Under the pieces are notes generated by a model. It was given only the letters and a program-made list of their open reading frames with translations. It did no database searches and was not told the DNA's origin. 64,000 bases of DNA from Thiogranum sp963752745. GTDB lineage: Bacteria; Pseudomonadota; Gammaproteobacteria; DSM-19610. Position numbers and translations under genes: made by a program. Below, piece by piece: positions 38,529 to 46,945 of the stretch. The first letter of the stretch is position 1, and the number at the start of each line of letters is the position of its first letter. Location: NCBI GenBank assembly GCA_963752745.1, contig CAVWAK010000035.1, positions 1-64,000 of the forward strand, read 5' to 3'.

Positions 38529-38603
38529 TCAGATCAGTACCAGCAACACTGCAATGACTGCGAAAGTCACACCTACCACTGCTATTTGACTCTTCTCGTC
38601 CAT
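38529..38603 (-). CDS. Candidate 24-residue membrane micro-protein between mraY and murD
   Basis: ATG at 38603 (or 38606) preceded by GAGG at 5 bases; 24 codons and TGA at 38529-38531. The product starts MDEKSQ and then has an uninterrupted hydrophobic stretch of about 18 residues (IAVVGVTFAVIAVLLVLI) to the end, as in single-pass small membrane proteins with N-in topology. It begins 12-15 bases after the mraY stop and ends 17 bases before murD. Not matched to any family I know. Conservation would decide. Confidence 0.5.
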   Translation of the reverse strand: MDEKSQIAVVGVTFAVIAVLLVLI

Positions 38604-38615
38604 CATTACCTCACT

Positions 38616-39698
38616 TCAACGAATTTTCAGTGTCGCCAGACCGCACAACACCAGGATCACAGTGATGATCCAGAAACGCACAATGACGCGCGGTTCCGGC
38701 CATCCCTTGAGCTCAAAATGATGATGCAGTGGCGCCATTCGAAATATGCGCCGCCCGGTCAGCTTGAAAGAAGCCACCTGCAGAATGACCGACAGCGTTT
38801 CCATAACGAACACCCCGGACATCACAAAAAACACCAGTTCGTGACGGGTGAGTACGGCAACAGTGCCCAGCGCGGCGCCCAGCGCGAGCGCACCCACGTC
38901 GCCCATAAACACCTGGGCCGGATAGGCGTTGAACCAGAGAAAACCAAGTCCGGCGCCGACAATCGCGCCACAGAAAACCGCTACCTCGCCGACTTCACGA
39001 ATAAACGGGATGCTCAGGTAACCGGAAATATTGAAATTCCCGGCGGCATAGGCCAACACTGCCAGCGCACCGGCAATCAACACCGTCGGCAGAATGGCAA
39101 GACCATCCAGACCGTCCGTCAGGTTTACCGCGTTGCTGGAACCAACAACCACAAAATACACCACCAACAGATACCAGCCCCCAAGGGGAATAGCCACATC
39201 CTTGAAGAAAGGCACAATCAGTTCGGTTTCTGCCGGCGACTGCGCGGAATACAGCAGAAAGCCTCCGGCAAGCAGTGCCGCCAGCGATTGCCAGCTGTAC
39301 TTGGCCCGCGCCGACAAACCTTTGCTATTGCCATAGACAATTTTTTTGTAATCGTCGACCCAGCCGATAGCCCCAAACGCCAGCGTTACCAGCAGCACCA
39401 CCCAGACATAGCGGTTACCCAGGTCAGCCCAGAACAAGGTAGCCACGGTTATTGCCACCAGGATCAGTGCGCCACCCATCGTCGGCGTACCCGCCTTGGA
39501 CAGGTGAGATTGTGGACCGTCATCCCTGATCTGCTGGCCAATCTGACGAAAACTCAGATGGCGGATCATCCATGGACCGACAACAAAAGAAATCATCAGG
39601 GCAGTCAACACGCCAAGAATGATTCGTAACGTCAGGTACTGAAAGACGTTAAAGCCACTATGAAACTGGCTGAGGTAGTCAGCGAGGTACAGCAGCAT
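38616..39698 (-). CDS. mraY: Phospho-MurNAc-pentapeptide translocase MraY
   Basis: 360 residues, ten membrane helices. GTPTMGGALIL, the aspartate-rich VNLTDGLDGLA and the C-terminal HHHFELKGWPE are diagnostic of MraY, which makes lipid I on undecaprenyl phosphate. Overlaps the murF stop by one base. Confidence 0.98.
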   Translation of the reverse strand: MLLYLADYLSQFHSGFNVFQYLTLRIILGVLTALMISFVVGPWMIRHLSFRQIGQQIRDDGPQSHLSKAGTPTMGGALILVAITVATLFWADLGNRYVWVVLLVTLAFGAIGWVDDYKKIVYGNSKGLSARAKYSWQSLAALLAGGFLLYSAQSPAETELIVPFFKDVAIPLGGWYLLVVYFVVVGSSNAVNLTDGLDGLAILPTVLIAGALAVLAYAAGNFNISGYLSIPFIREVGEVAVFCGAIVGAGLGFLWFNAYPAQVFMGDVGALALGAALGTVAVLTRHELVFFVMSGVFVMETLSVILQVASFKLTGRRIFRMAPLHHHFELKGWPEPRVIVRFWIITVILVLCGLATLKIR

Positions 39699-41059
39699 CA
39701 GTGCTCCCTCCTTTCCGCTGCTCTGCCGCGCAATGCCTCAACGACACGCTCCATGCGCATGGCACGCGACCCCTTTACCAGAACACTGATACCTTCACAT
39801 ACCTGGGTACGCAGTACGGCCTTCATGACATCAATATCGGAGAAGGACTCTGCGCCCGAACCAAAAGCCTGAGCAGCCTGCGCAGCCAGGTCACCGAGGG
39901 TAAACAGCCGCGTGACACCTGCTGCACGAGCGACCTCGCCAACATTACGATGCAGGGCTTCGCTATCTCCGCCCAGCTCGCCCATATCACCAAGCACCAG
40001 CCAGGTTTCACCTTCACTATTGGACAAAAGCTCAATACCGGCCTCGAGCGAAGCCGGATTAGCGTTATAGGTATCGTCGATTACACGACAACCACTGAGA
40101 CCGGGCTGCGTTTGCCAGCGTCCACGCACCGGTTGCACAGCCGATATCCCTGCAGCGATGTCCGCTAATTCAACACCCATCGCCAATGCCGCCGCAGTCG
40201 CGGCGAGCGCATTCATAACATTGTGTCTTCCCGGCAAGGCGATGCGCGTTTCCGCTTCAGCGCCTGCCGTGATCAGCCGCAAGTCACTACCAGAGACATC
40301 GCCTCGCCACTCGGCGGTCACATCTGCCTCGGCATCCAGCCCGAAGCCAAGCACGGACCGTGCACCAGCCAGAGAACGCCACAGGTCGGCGTAATCATCA
40401 TCGGCGTTGATAACGCATACCGTGTCATCAGCGGCACTATCAAACAATTCGCCTTTCGCCTGCGCCACGCCATCTATGCTGCCAAAACCTTCCAGATGTG
40501 CCGGGGCGGCGTTATTGATCACTGCGACCGTGGGTCTTACCAGGCTGGTCAGGTAAGCGATCTCGCCGGGATGGTTAGCACCCAGTTCCACTACGGCGAA
40601 CTGATGCTTGCCGGAAAGTCCAAACAGCGTATGCGGAACACCAATATCGTTGTTGAAATTGCCCTGGGTTACCAGGGTGTCGCCACAACGACGCAAAATG
40701 GCGGCCAGCATTTCCTTAACAGAGGTCTTGCCATTGCTGCCCGTCACTGCCACCAGCGGCAGATCGAACTGCGCACGCCAGTGAGCCGCCAGTGCACCTA
40801 ACGCCAGGCGGGTATCTTCAACTTGCAGTTGCGGCAGCACATCACTGCCGGCATGACGAACTGCGGCTGCTACAGCACCCTTGCGTTGCGCCTGCTCCAG
40901 GTAGTCGTGGCCGTCGAAGTTCGGCCCCTCAAGGGCAACGAACAGGTTACCCTCAACCAGCGTACGCGTATCTGTGCTTATGCCGCGAAACATGACATCG
41001 TCGCCATGATAGGTAGCCTTGAGCACTTGTGCTGCTTCGGACAACTGCATAGCCATCAT
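39698..41059 (-). CDS. murF: UDP-MurNAc-tripeptide--D-Ala-D-Ala ligase MurF
   Basis: 453 residues. ATP loop VTGSNGKTSVKEMLAAIL, then ELGANHPGEIAYL and DDTYNANPASLEAGI. Adds the dipeptide made by Ddl. Overlaps murE by 4 bases. Confidence 0.98.
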   Translation of the reverse strand: MMAMQLSEAAQVLKATYHGDDVMFRGISTDTRTLVEGNLFVALEGPNFDGHDYLEQAQRKGAVAAAVRHAGSDVLPQLQVEDTRLALGALAAHWRAQFDLPLVAVTGSNGKTSVKEMLAAILRRCGDTLVTQGNFNNDIGVPHTLFGLSGKHQFAVVELGANHPGEIAYLTSLVRPTVAVINNAAPAHLEGFGSIDGVAQAKGELFDSAADDTVCVINADDDYADLWRSLAGARSVLGFGLDAEADVTAEWRGDVSGSDLRLITAGAEAETRIALPGRHNVMNALAATAAALAMGVELADIAAGISAVQPVRGRWQTQPGLSGCRVIDDTYNANPASLEAGIELLSNSEGETWLVLGDMGELGGDSEALHRNVGEVARAAGVTRLFTLGDLAAQAAQAFGSGAESFSDIDVMKAVLRTQVCEGISVLVKGSRAMRMERVVEALRGRAAERREH

Positions 41060-42573
41060 CCAGCGTACCTCCGCAGAGCCTGCCGAACCCGGTCACGATC
41101 GCTGAACGCGAAACGCCGGTCGCCAATCTGCTGGGTATCTTCGTGCCCCTTGCCGGCCACGAGAACAAGATCATCAACAGCAGCTTCACCGATAACAACA
41201 TCGATCGCTGCACCACGATCAATAATGCATTCGACACGCTGCGGCTCCAGGAAACCCGCAGCGATTTCGGCGAGAATCGCTTGCGGCTGTTCACTGCGAG
41301 GATTATCGCTGGTCAGCACAACCCGGTCTGCATAGCACTCGGCAACCTTGCCCATCTGCGGGCGCTTGCCGGTATCGCGGTCCCCGCCAGCGCCAAACAA
41401 ACAAATCAGCTCCCCGCCGCAGTGTGGCCGCAAGGCCTGCAGTACCGTCTCCATAGCATGTGGCGTATGTGCGTAGTCGACAACAACACGCGGCGCATGA
41501 CGTTCCTCAAATAATTCCATGCGGCCAGCTACCGTTCTGACACGGGACAGGCGCGCAACCGCATCATCCAGTGTTATACCCGCCGCGAGCAGACCGCCGA
41601 GTGCGGCCATCAGGTTGCTGGCATTAAACTCACCCAGCAACGAGGCTTCAAATTCTGCCGGACCCCAACTGGTATCCAGCCGCAATGCAAGACCACTGGC
41701 TCGTGGCGTGACCGCTTCGAGCACAATCCAGTCAGCAGACAAACCAGCACAGTCATCCCGCTGACCATAAACAATCACGCGCACCTGATTCTGTAGCTGC
41801 CCAGCCAGTTGCCGCCCGAACTGATCACCGGCATTCAGGACAGCCGTCTCCAGCCCCGGCGTGCTGAACAGGCGACGCTTCGCATCAGCGTAAGCCTCAA
41901 TACTGCCGTGATAATCAAGGTGGTCCCGACTGAGATGAGTCAATATTGCCGTATTAAAGGCGACACCATCACTACGATGTTGATGCAAGGCGTGCGAAGA
42001 AACCTCCATGGCAACTGCTTTTACGCCGTTATCACGAAGTCGCGCCAACTCTGCCTGCAGGCGCACAGCATCCGGCGTAGTATGCGTTGGCGTCTGCAAC
42101 TGTCCATACACTCCGTAGCCCAGCGTACCCAGCAGGCCGCATGCGCCATCGCCAGATAATGCCTGGGCAAGATAATGCGTCACTGATGTCTTGCCGTCCG
42201 TACCGGTCACACCAATTACATGCTGCTGCAGCGACGGATGCGCATAGAAACGATCAGCAATCAGTCCCAGCCTTTTCCCCAGCCCCGGAAGGGCTACCAC
42301 TGGCACTTCGAGATCCTCCGCCAGCCGGCCAAGAACCTCATCCGCCACCGGCTCCCAGACCACAGCAACGGCGCCCTGGCGAACTGCCTCGGCAGCGTGT
42401 GAGATGCCATGAACCTGCAGCCCCTTGCTGGCGAGAAACAGGTCCCCGGAGCGAACCAGGCGACTATCAGTCGCCAACCCGGAAACCTCGACACCAGGCA
42501 ATGCCCCTTGAATCAGACCTTCGAGCAGTTGGGCGACGGGCACACCGGGCAGCTGTGATTGCACAGCCATCAT
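41056..42573 (-). CDS. murE: UDP-MurNAc-dipeptide--meso-DAP ligase MurE
   Basis: 505 residues. ATP loop GVTGTDGKTSVTHYLAQAL. The DNPRSEQP motif specifies meso-diaminopimelate rather than lysine, as expected in Gram-negative bacteria. Overlaps ftsI by 4 bases. Confidence 0.98.
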   Translation of the reverse strand: MMAVQSQLPGVPVAQLLEGLIQGALPGVEVSGLATDSRLVRSGDLFLASKGLQVHGISHAAEAVRQGAVAVVWEPVADEVLGRLAEDLEVPVVALPGLGKRLGLIADRFYAHPSLQQHVIGVTGTDGKTSVTHYLAQALSGDGACGLLGTLGYGVYGQLQTPTHTTPDAVRLQAELARLRDNGVKAVAMEVSSHALHQHRSDGVAFNTAILTHLSRDHLDYHGSIEAYADAKRRLFSTPGLETAVLNAGDQFGRQLAGQLQNQVRVIVYGQRDDCAGLSADWIVLEAVTPRASGLALRLDTSWGPAEFEASLLGEFNASNLMAALGGLLAAGITLDDAVARLSRVRTVAGRMELFEERHAPRVVVDYAHTPHAMETVLQALRPHCGGELICLFGAGGDRDTGKRPQMGKVAECYADRVVLTSDNPRSEQPQAILAEIAAGFLEPQRVECIIDRGAAIDVVIGEAAVDDLVLVAGKGHEDTQQIGDRRFAFSDRDRVRQALRRYAG

Positions 42574-44282
42574 GCCGGTCCCTCCGTGCCAGTCCGCTGC
42601 GTATGCAGCAATGACACGGCGTCTGGCGGGATGTTCAACAACCGCAAGGCGCCAGCCATAACACGCGAAAATACCGGAGCGGCGACCTTGCCACCGTAAT
42701 ACTCGCCATTACTTGGCTCGTTGATAACCACTACAGCAACCAGCCGTGGATCACTCGCTGGCGCCATGCCGGCGAACACCGACAGGTAGCGTTTCTCCGC
42801 ATAGCCACCGGCCTCGGATTTGTGTGCTGTGCCGGTCTTGCCGGCAACGCGATAGCCATTAACTGCAGCCAGTGGCGCCGTCCCGTCAGCAGCAACTACT
42901 GACTCCATCATTTTGCGCACAGCGCGCGCCACCATCGGGCTGAATGCGGCCTGCCGCTCAAGCTCACTGTCGGCATCGCGCTTTAACAGTGTTATCGGGA
43001 CACGATATCCATCATTGGCAAGCACGCTATAAGCCTGCGCCAGCTGCATACCCGTAACCGACAAGCCATATCCATAAGCCAACGTGGCGCGCTCGATATC
43101 GCGCCAGCGATGAAAGTCCGCCAGATAGCCACTGGCCTCACCGGGAAAACCGCTCTCCGTGACAACACCGAAGCCAGCGTCGGACAGACCTGTCCAGAAG
43201 TCCTCCGGCTCAAGCGCCAGCGCAATCTTGCTGGCGCCCACATTGCTTGATTTGCGCAACACTCCAGTCAGATCCAGCCGGCCGTAGTCATGCTTGTCAC
43301 GAATAGTGTGCACCCCTACCTGGACCAAACCGGGTGAAGTATCGATGCTCGATGCCGGACGATAGTCACCACTCTCCAGCGCCGCCGCAATCACAAAAGG
43401 CTTCATGGTCGAACCCGGCTCAAACACGTCGGTCAAGGCACGATTGCGCATCTTGTCCGCCTTGAGGCGCTTGCGATTGTTGGGATTAAAAGCCGGCTGG
43501 TTAACCATCGCCAGCACTTCGCCCGTACGGTTATCGAGCACCACCATGGATCCTGAACGCGCCCGGTGCTGGCGCACGGCCGCCTTCAGTTCCCGGTAGG
43601 CCAGGTACTGGATACGACGATCTATACTCAGCACCAGTGCCTTACCCGGTCGTGCAGAGCGGATATTTTCAACATTTTCGATAATATGCCGCCGGCCGTC
43701 CTTAACCACTCGCTTGGCACCTGGCTCGCCACTAAGCCAGTCGTCGAACGCCAGCTCCAGACCCTCCTGACCCTGGTCATCGACGTTACTGAAACCGACG
43801 AGGTGGGCAGCCACCTCACCAGCCGGGTAGTAACGGCGATATTCCTGCTGCAGATAAAGCCCGGGAATACCCAGCGCCATAACCTGATCAGCCAGATCAG
43901 GCGACAAGTGGCGACGCAGATAGACGAACTCACGTGACTTACGCTGCCCCAGCAGACGCTGCAACTGCTCCGGTTTCATCTTCAGCAGACGCGCCAGGCC
44001 ACGAAGGTCGGCTGGCGCCGCCACCAGCTCTTTCGGATTAGCCCAGACAGACTGAACCGGCGTACTAATCGCCAACGGCTCACCGTTTCGATCAGTCATC
44101 ATGCCGCGGTGCGCAGGCACCTCGACTACCCGCAGGTGCCGCGCATCTGCCTGCCCCTGGAGAAACTCGTGATCGACCAGCTGCAACTGGGCACTGCGTG
44201 CCGCCAATAACACGAAACCTGACAACATCAGGCCTGTTAACAGCATTCTGCGCGCTCGACTAATGGACGGCTGCCGGCTCAT
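42570..44282 (-). CDS. ftsI: Septal transpeptidase FtsI (PBP3)
   Basis: 570 residues from ATG 44282, which shares ATGA with the ftsL stop; the open frame extends upstream but is antisense-like there. One N-terminal membrane helix (LLTGLMLSGFVLLAARSAQL), then the dimerisation domain and the transpeptidase domain with STMK (GSTMKPF), SSN (KSSNVGASK) and KTG (AGKTGTAHK). Crosslinks septal peptidoglycan with FtsW. Confidence 0.98.
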   Translation of the reverse strand: MSRQPSISRARRMLLTGLMLSGFVLLAARSAQLQLVDHEFLQGQADARHLRVVEVPAHRGMMTDRNGEPLAISTPVQSVWANPKELVAAPADLRGLARLLKMKPEQLQRLLGQRKSREFVYLRRHLSPDLADQVMALGIPGLYLQQEYRRYYPAGEVAAHLVGFSNVDDQGQEGLELAFDDWLSGEPGAKRVVKDGRRHIIENVENIRSARPGKALVLSIDRRIQYLAYRELKAAVRQHRARSGSMVVLDNRTGEVLAMVNQPAFNPNNRKRLKADKMRNRALTDVFEPGSTMKPFVIAAALESGDYRPASSIDTSPGLVQVGVHTIRDKHDYGRLDLTGVLRKSSNVGASKIALALEPEDFWTGLSDAGFGVVTESGFPGEASGYLADFHRWRDIERATLAYGYGLSVTGMQLAQAYSVLANDGYRVPITLLKRDADSELERQAAFSPMVARAVRKMMESVVAADGTAPLAAVNGYRVAGKTGTAHKSEAGGYAEKRYLSVFAGMAPASDPRLVAVVVINEPSNGEYYGGKVAAPVFSRVMAGALRLLNIPPDAVSLLHTQRTGTEGPA

Positions 44283-44542
44283 GGGTGAAGAATCGTGACC
44301 TGCTCGGGTGTAGGAATATGCATGCTCAGCCGCTTGCGAGCAGCGTCTTCCACTTTGCCATGCGTAGTGTGAGTACTCTGCTCCAGTTGCAGCTGCCCCC
44401 ATTCAACATTCATCGCGTCCCGCGCAGTTTCCAGCGCCTGCAGTTCAACAAACAATTTGCGACTCTGGTGCCTGGCATAGGCTGCCGACATGGCGGTTGC
44501 TACTGTTGCCAGCAGCAAAAGAGGAATAATGAGTTTCCTCAT
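44279..44542 (-). CDS. ftsL: Cell division protein FtsL
   Basis: 87 residues. A membrane helix near the N-terminus (LIIPLLLLATVATAMSAAYA) is followed by a coiled-coil-like periplasmic part (LFVELQALETARDAMNVEWG). Its place between rsmH and ftsI, with 4-base overlaps at both ends, is diagnostic. Confidence 0.93.
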   Translation of the reverse strand: MRKLIIPLLLLATVATAMSAAYARHQSRKLFVELQALETARDAMNVEWGQLQLEQSTHTTHGKVEDAARKRLSMHIPTPEQVTILHP

Positions 44543-45468
44543 GCGGTTCGCTCCGCCACGCGCAGTACGGCACTGCGCGCCCGCGGGTTCTCTCGCACCT
44601 CGGCCTCCGACGCACGAATCCGCTTGCCGACCGGCTTGAGACGCGGCTGGTAGGCCGATGGCAGCACTGGCAAATCCGGTGGCAACTCAGGCCCGCGGTA
44701 CTCGTCACGAATAAAGCGTTTAACCATGCGGTCTTCCAGCGAATGGAAACTGATCACTGCCAGGCGCCCTCCCGGGGCCAGCACGTCCACTGCCTGAGGC
44801 AGCACGGATTCCAGGTCTTCAAGCTCCTGGTTTATGAAAATCCGGATAGCCTGAAAACTGCGCGTTGCCGGATGCTTTTTCTTCTCTCGCCCCGGCACAG
44901 CCGCGGCAACCAGATTGGCGAGCTGAGCGGTAGTGGTAACGGGGCTTTCGTCCCGCGTATTGACAATACGGCGGGCAATTCGCCGCGAGTGACGTTCTTC
45001 GCCATACTTCCAGAGAACATCAGCAATTTCTTCGGCGGAGGCGCGTGCCAGCCACTCGCTGGCGCTGATACCCGCTAGCGGGTTCATGCGCATATCGAGC
45101 GGACCCTCTCCCAGAAAGCTGAAACCACGCGCAGCGTCATCCAGCTGCGGGGACGATACTCCGAGGTCCAGAAACACCCCGCTGACCTTTCCTTGCCATC
45201 CCAGTTCCGATACGACAGATCCAAGGTTCCCAAAACTCCCGCGACGCATAATCAAACGCGACTCGTTATCAAACCGGTTTGCTGCATACGCCAATGCTTC
45301 AGGATCCTTGTCGAAGGCCAGCAGCCTTCCCTGTCCCTGCAACCTGTCCAGCACTGCTGCCGCATGGCCGCCGCGCCCGAAGGTTCCATCAACGTACAAA
45401 CCGTCTTGTTTAATTTGTAAGGCGTCCAGTACTTCATCGAGCAGTACTGGACGGTGTAATTCAGTCAT
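44539..45468 (-). CDS. rsmH: 16S rRNA m4C1402 methyltransferase RsmH (MraW)
   Basis: 309 residues. HRPVLLDEVLDAL opening, SAM-binding YVDGTFGRGGHAAAVL, VFLDLGVSSPQLDDAARGFSF, and the C-terminal LAVISFHSLEDRMVKRF. Methylates C1402 in the decoding centre. Starts directly after the mraZ stop. Confidence 0.98.
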   Translation of the reverse strand: MTELHRPVLLDEVLDALQIKQDGLYVDGTFGRGGHAAAVLDRLQGQGRLLAFDKDPEALAYAANRFDNESRLIMRRGSFGNLGSVVSELGWQGKVSGVFLDLGVSSPQLDDAARGFSFLGEGPLDMRMNPLAGISASEWLARASAEEIADVLWKYGEERHSRRIARRIVNTRDESPVTTTAQLANLVAAAVPGREKKKHPATRSFQAIRIFINQELEDLESVLPQAVDVLAPGGRLAVISFHSLEDRMVKRFIRDEYRGPELPPDLPVLPSAYQPRLKPVGKRIRASEAEVRENPRARSAVLRVAERTA

Positions 45469-45918
45469 CTAGAGCGTTAATGAGTCGAGCGGGCTCGGCA
45501 AACCATCATCCGAGTCGCTCTCCATCCAGCTACTGCCAATCCGTTCCCAGGCTTCCTCGTTCCAGATTTCAAACTTCTTGCCCACACCCACCAGTGCCAC
45601 ACTTTTTTCCAATTGGGCAAAATCACGTAGTCGCGGCGCAATCAGGATCCGGCCATTGCCATCCATCTCCACCTCGGTGGCATAACCCACCAGCATGCGC
45701 TGCATGTTGCGCGTGCGGCGATCCTGATTCGGGGTGCGGATCAACTGCAACTCCAGGTCTTCCCATTCCGGCTGGGGGTAAAGCAACAGACAACCATCGG
45801 TATGCACGGTAAGCACCAGCTGCCCGGAATATCGCTCTGTCATGAGCGCGCGGTAACGCGTTGGCAAGGCCAACCGCCCCTTCGCATCCAGCTTGACTGA
45901 GCTACCACCACGGAACAC
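45469..45918 (-). CDS. mraZ: Transcriptional regulator MraZ
   Basis: 149 residues from GTG 45918 (VFRGGSSVKLDAKGRLALPTRY), preceded by GAGGG; the upstream TTG at 45939 lies inside the operator repeats and is less likely. Two AbrB-like SpoVT domains each have a KGR/NGR signature (DAKGRLALPTRYR; MDGNGRILIAPRLR). MraZ binds repeats before its own gene and represses the dcw operon. The operator is visible at 45936-45970. Confidence 0.96.
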   Translation of the reverse strand: MFRGGSSVKLDAKGRLALPTRYRALMTERYSGQLVLTVHTDGCLLLYPQPEWEDLELQLIRTPNQDRRTRNMQRMLVGYATEVEMDGNGRILIAPRLRDFAQLEKSVALVGVGKKFEIWNEEAWERIGSSWMESDSDDGLPSPLDSLTL

Positions 45919-45935
45919 CCAACTACCCTCACAAC

Positions 45936-45970
45936 CCAATAATTACCACTTAAAACCACTTAACCCCACT
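45936..45970 (-). promoter_or_regulatory. MraZ operator: four 10-bp-spaced repeats
   Basis: On the minus strand AGTGGggTTA, AGTGGTTTTA, AGTGGTAATT and ATTGGGTTGT follow each other with an exact 10-base period. This is the known MraZ-box design (TGG(G) every 10 bases) and lies between the promoter and the mraZ start. Confidence 0.8.
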
Positions 45971-45977
45971 TTCTGAC

Positions 45978-46007
45978 ACTATAGGAAGGATTTCCCCACC
46001 TTGTCAA
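45978..46007 (-). promoter_or_regulatory. Pmra promoter of the division/wall operon
   Basis: TTGACA (46002-46007), 18-base spacer, TATAGT (45978-45983) on the minus strand. Strong sigma-70 promoter for the mraZ cluster; the transcript would start just before the MraZ boxes. Confidence 0.82.
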
Positions 46008-46293
46008 CCTAGGGAATGGACGATTCCTGCTTTAGGGACAGTGACTTAGCAGCTAAACAGCGGGAGATGAGACAGTCATAGGATTCACTGATTTTGTGTT
46101 TAAACTATAAATCAGTGAGTTGGTGAGTTTTGCTTAACCCTGGCTTTAAGTGCGGCCGGTAAAACAGGCTTTGTCATTAAATTTTTCTATGGGCTAATTT
46201 AATTGGCTTTTTCTTAAAATGCTGCGCTGATGATTTTCCACCGTGAAAAGCTTTTTAATCACACAGGTGCAGGCAGATGACAGTCCACCAAAA
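46008..46293. other. Intergenic region between the mraZ promoter and the ssb terminator
   Basis: About 290 AT-rich bases with no ORF I trust. It contains a perfect 10-bp inverted repeat, TCACTGATTT (46085-46094) and AAATCAGTGA (46109-46118), separated by 14 bases, which could be an operator. Nothing else recognised. Confidence 0.4.
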
Positions 46294-46341
46294 GACACAA
46301 GGGCCGGAGGGATTTCCAAAAATCCCTCCGGCCCTTGTGTC
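46294..46341 (-). terminator. 48-base perfect palindrome, probable ssb terminator
   Basis: Two 22-base arms (46294-46315 and 46320-46341) pair without a mismatch around a 4-base loop. On the minus strand it lies 30 bases after the ssb stop and is followed by TTTT, so it probably ends ssb transcription. The stem is unusually long for a terminator. Confidence 0.75.
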
Positions 46342-46370
46342 CAGGCTAGTAATTAACCTGTGAGGAAAAC

Positions 46371-46823
46371 CTAGAACGGAATATCGTCGTCGAAGTCATC
46401 AGCGGTCGTTGCAGCCGGCTCCGGTGCCGGTGCCGGTCTGGATGCTGAAGACGACGAACCGCCAAAATCAGCACTGCCACCGCCGCCTCGGCTACCCAGC
46501 ATCTGCATTTCGTTGGCAATAATTTCAGTGGTGTATCGGTCGTTGCCGTTCTTGTCCTGCCATTTGCGGGTCTGTAACTTGCCCTCAATATATACCTGCG
46601 AACCTTTTTTCAGATACTCACCGGCAATTTCGGCGAGACGGCGGTAGAAGACAATGTTGTGCCACTCGGTCTTGTCTTTCTGTTCGCCAGACTGCTTATC
46701 CTTCCAGGATTCCGTAGTCGCGAGGGTAGCGTTGCACACTGCACCGCCATTCGCCATGTAGCGCACTTCCGGGTCCTTGCCCAGATTTCCAACTAAAATA
46801 ACCTTGTTTACACCTCGTGCCAT
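46371..46823 (-). CDS. ssb: Single-stranded DNA-binding protein
   Basis: 150 residues. OB-fold with GVNKVILVGNLGKDPEVRYM and GSQVYIEGKLQTRKWQDKNG; a low-complexity Gly/Ser/Pro linker; and the acidic tip DFDDDIPF that recruits repair and replication partners. In the opposite direction to uvrA with the transporter gene between them. Confidence 0.98.
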   Translation of the reverse strand: MARGVNKVILVGNLGKDPEVRYMANGGAVCNATLATTESWKDKQSGEQKDKTEWHNIVFYRRLAEIAGEYLKKGSQVYIEGKLQTRKWQDKNGNDRYTTEIIANEMQMLGSRGGGGSADFGGSSSSASRPAPAPEPAATTADDFDDDIPF

Positions 46824-46945
46824 GATTGACTCCCCTCATGCTGGGCCGCGTCCGTGAGCCCGTTTTTGGTAGTGATTCCGGAACAGAACCGCCATCATAG
46901 CGGCTGCCGCGCTGACTGCCCAGCACTGGACTGTAAGCCCTTGAT

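Noticed and set aside
45931..45970. Short regular repeats considered as a CRISPR
   Set aside because: 10-base period and position before mraZ fit MraZ boxes; no spacers.
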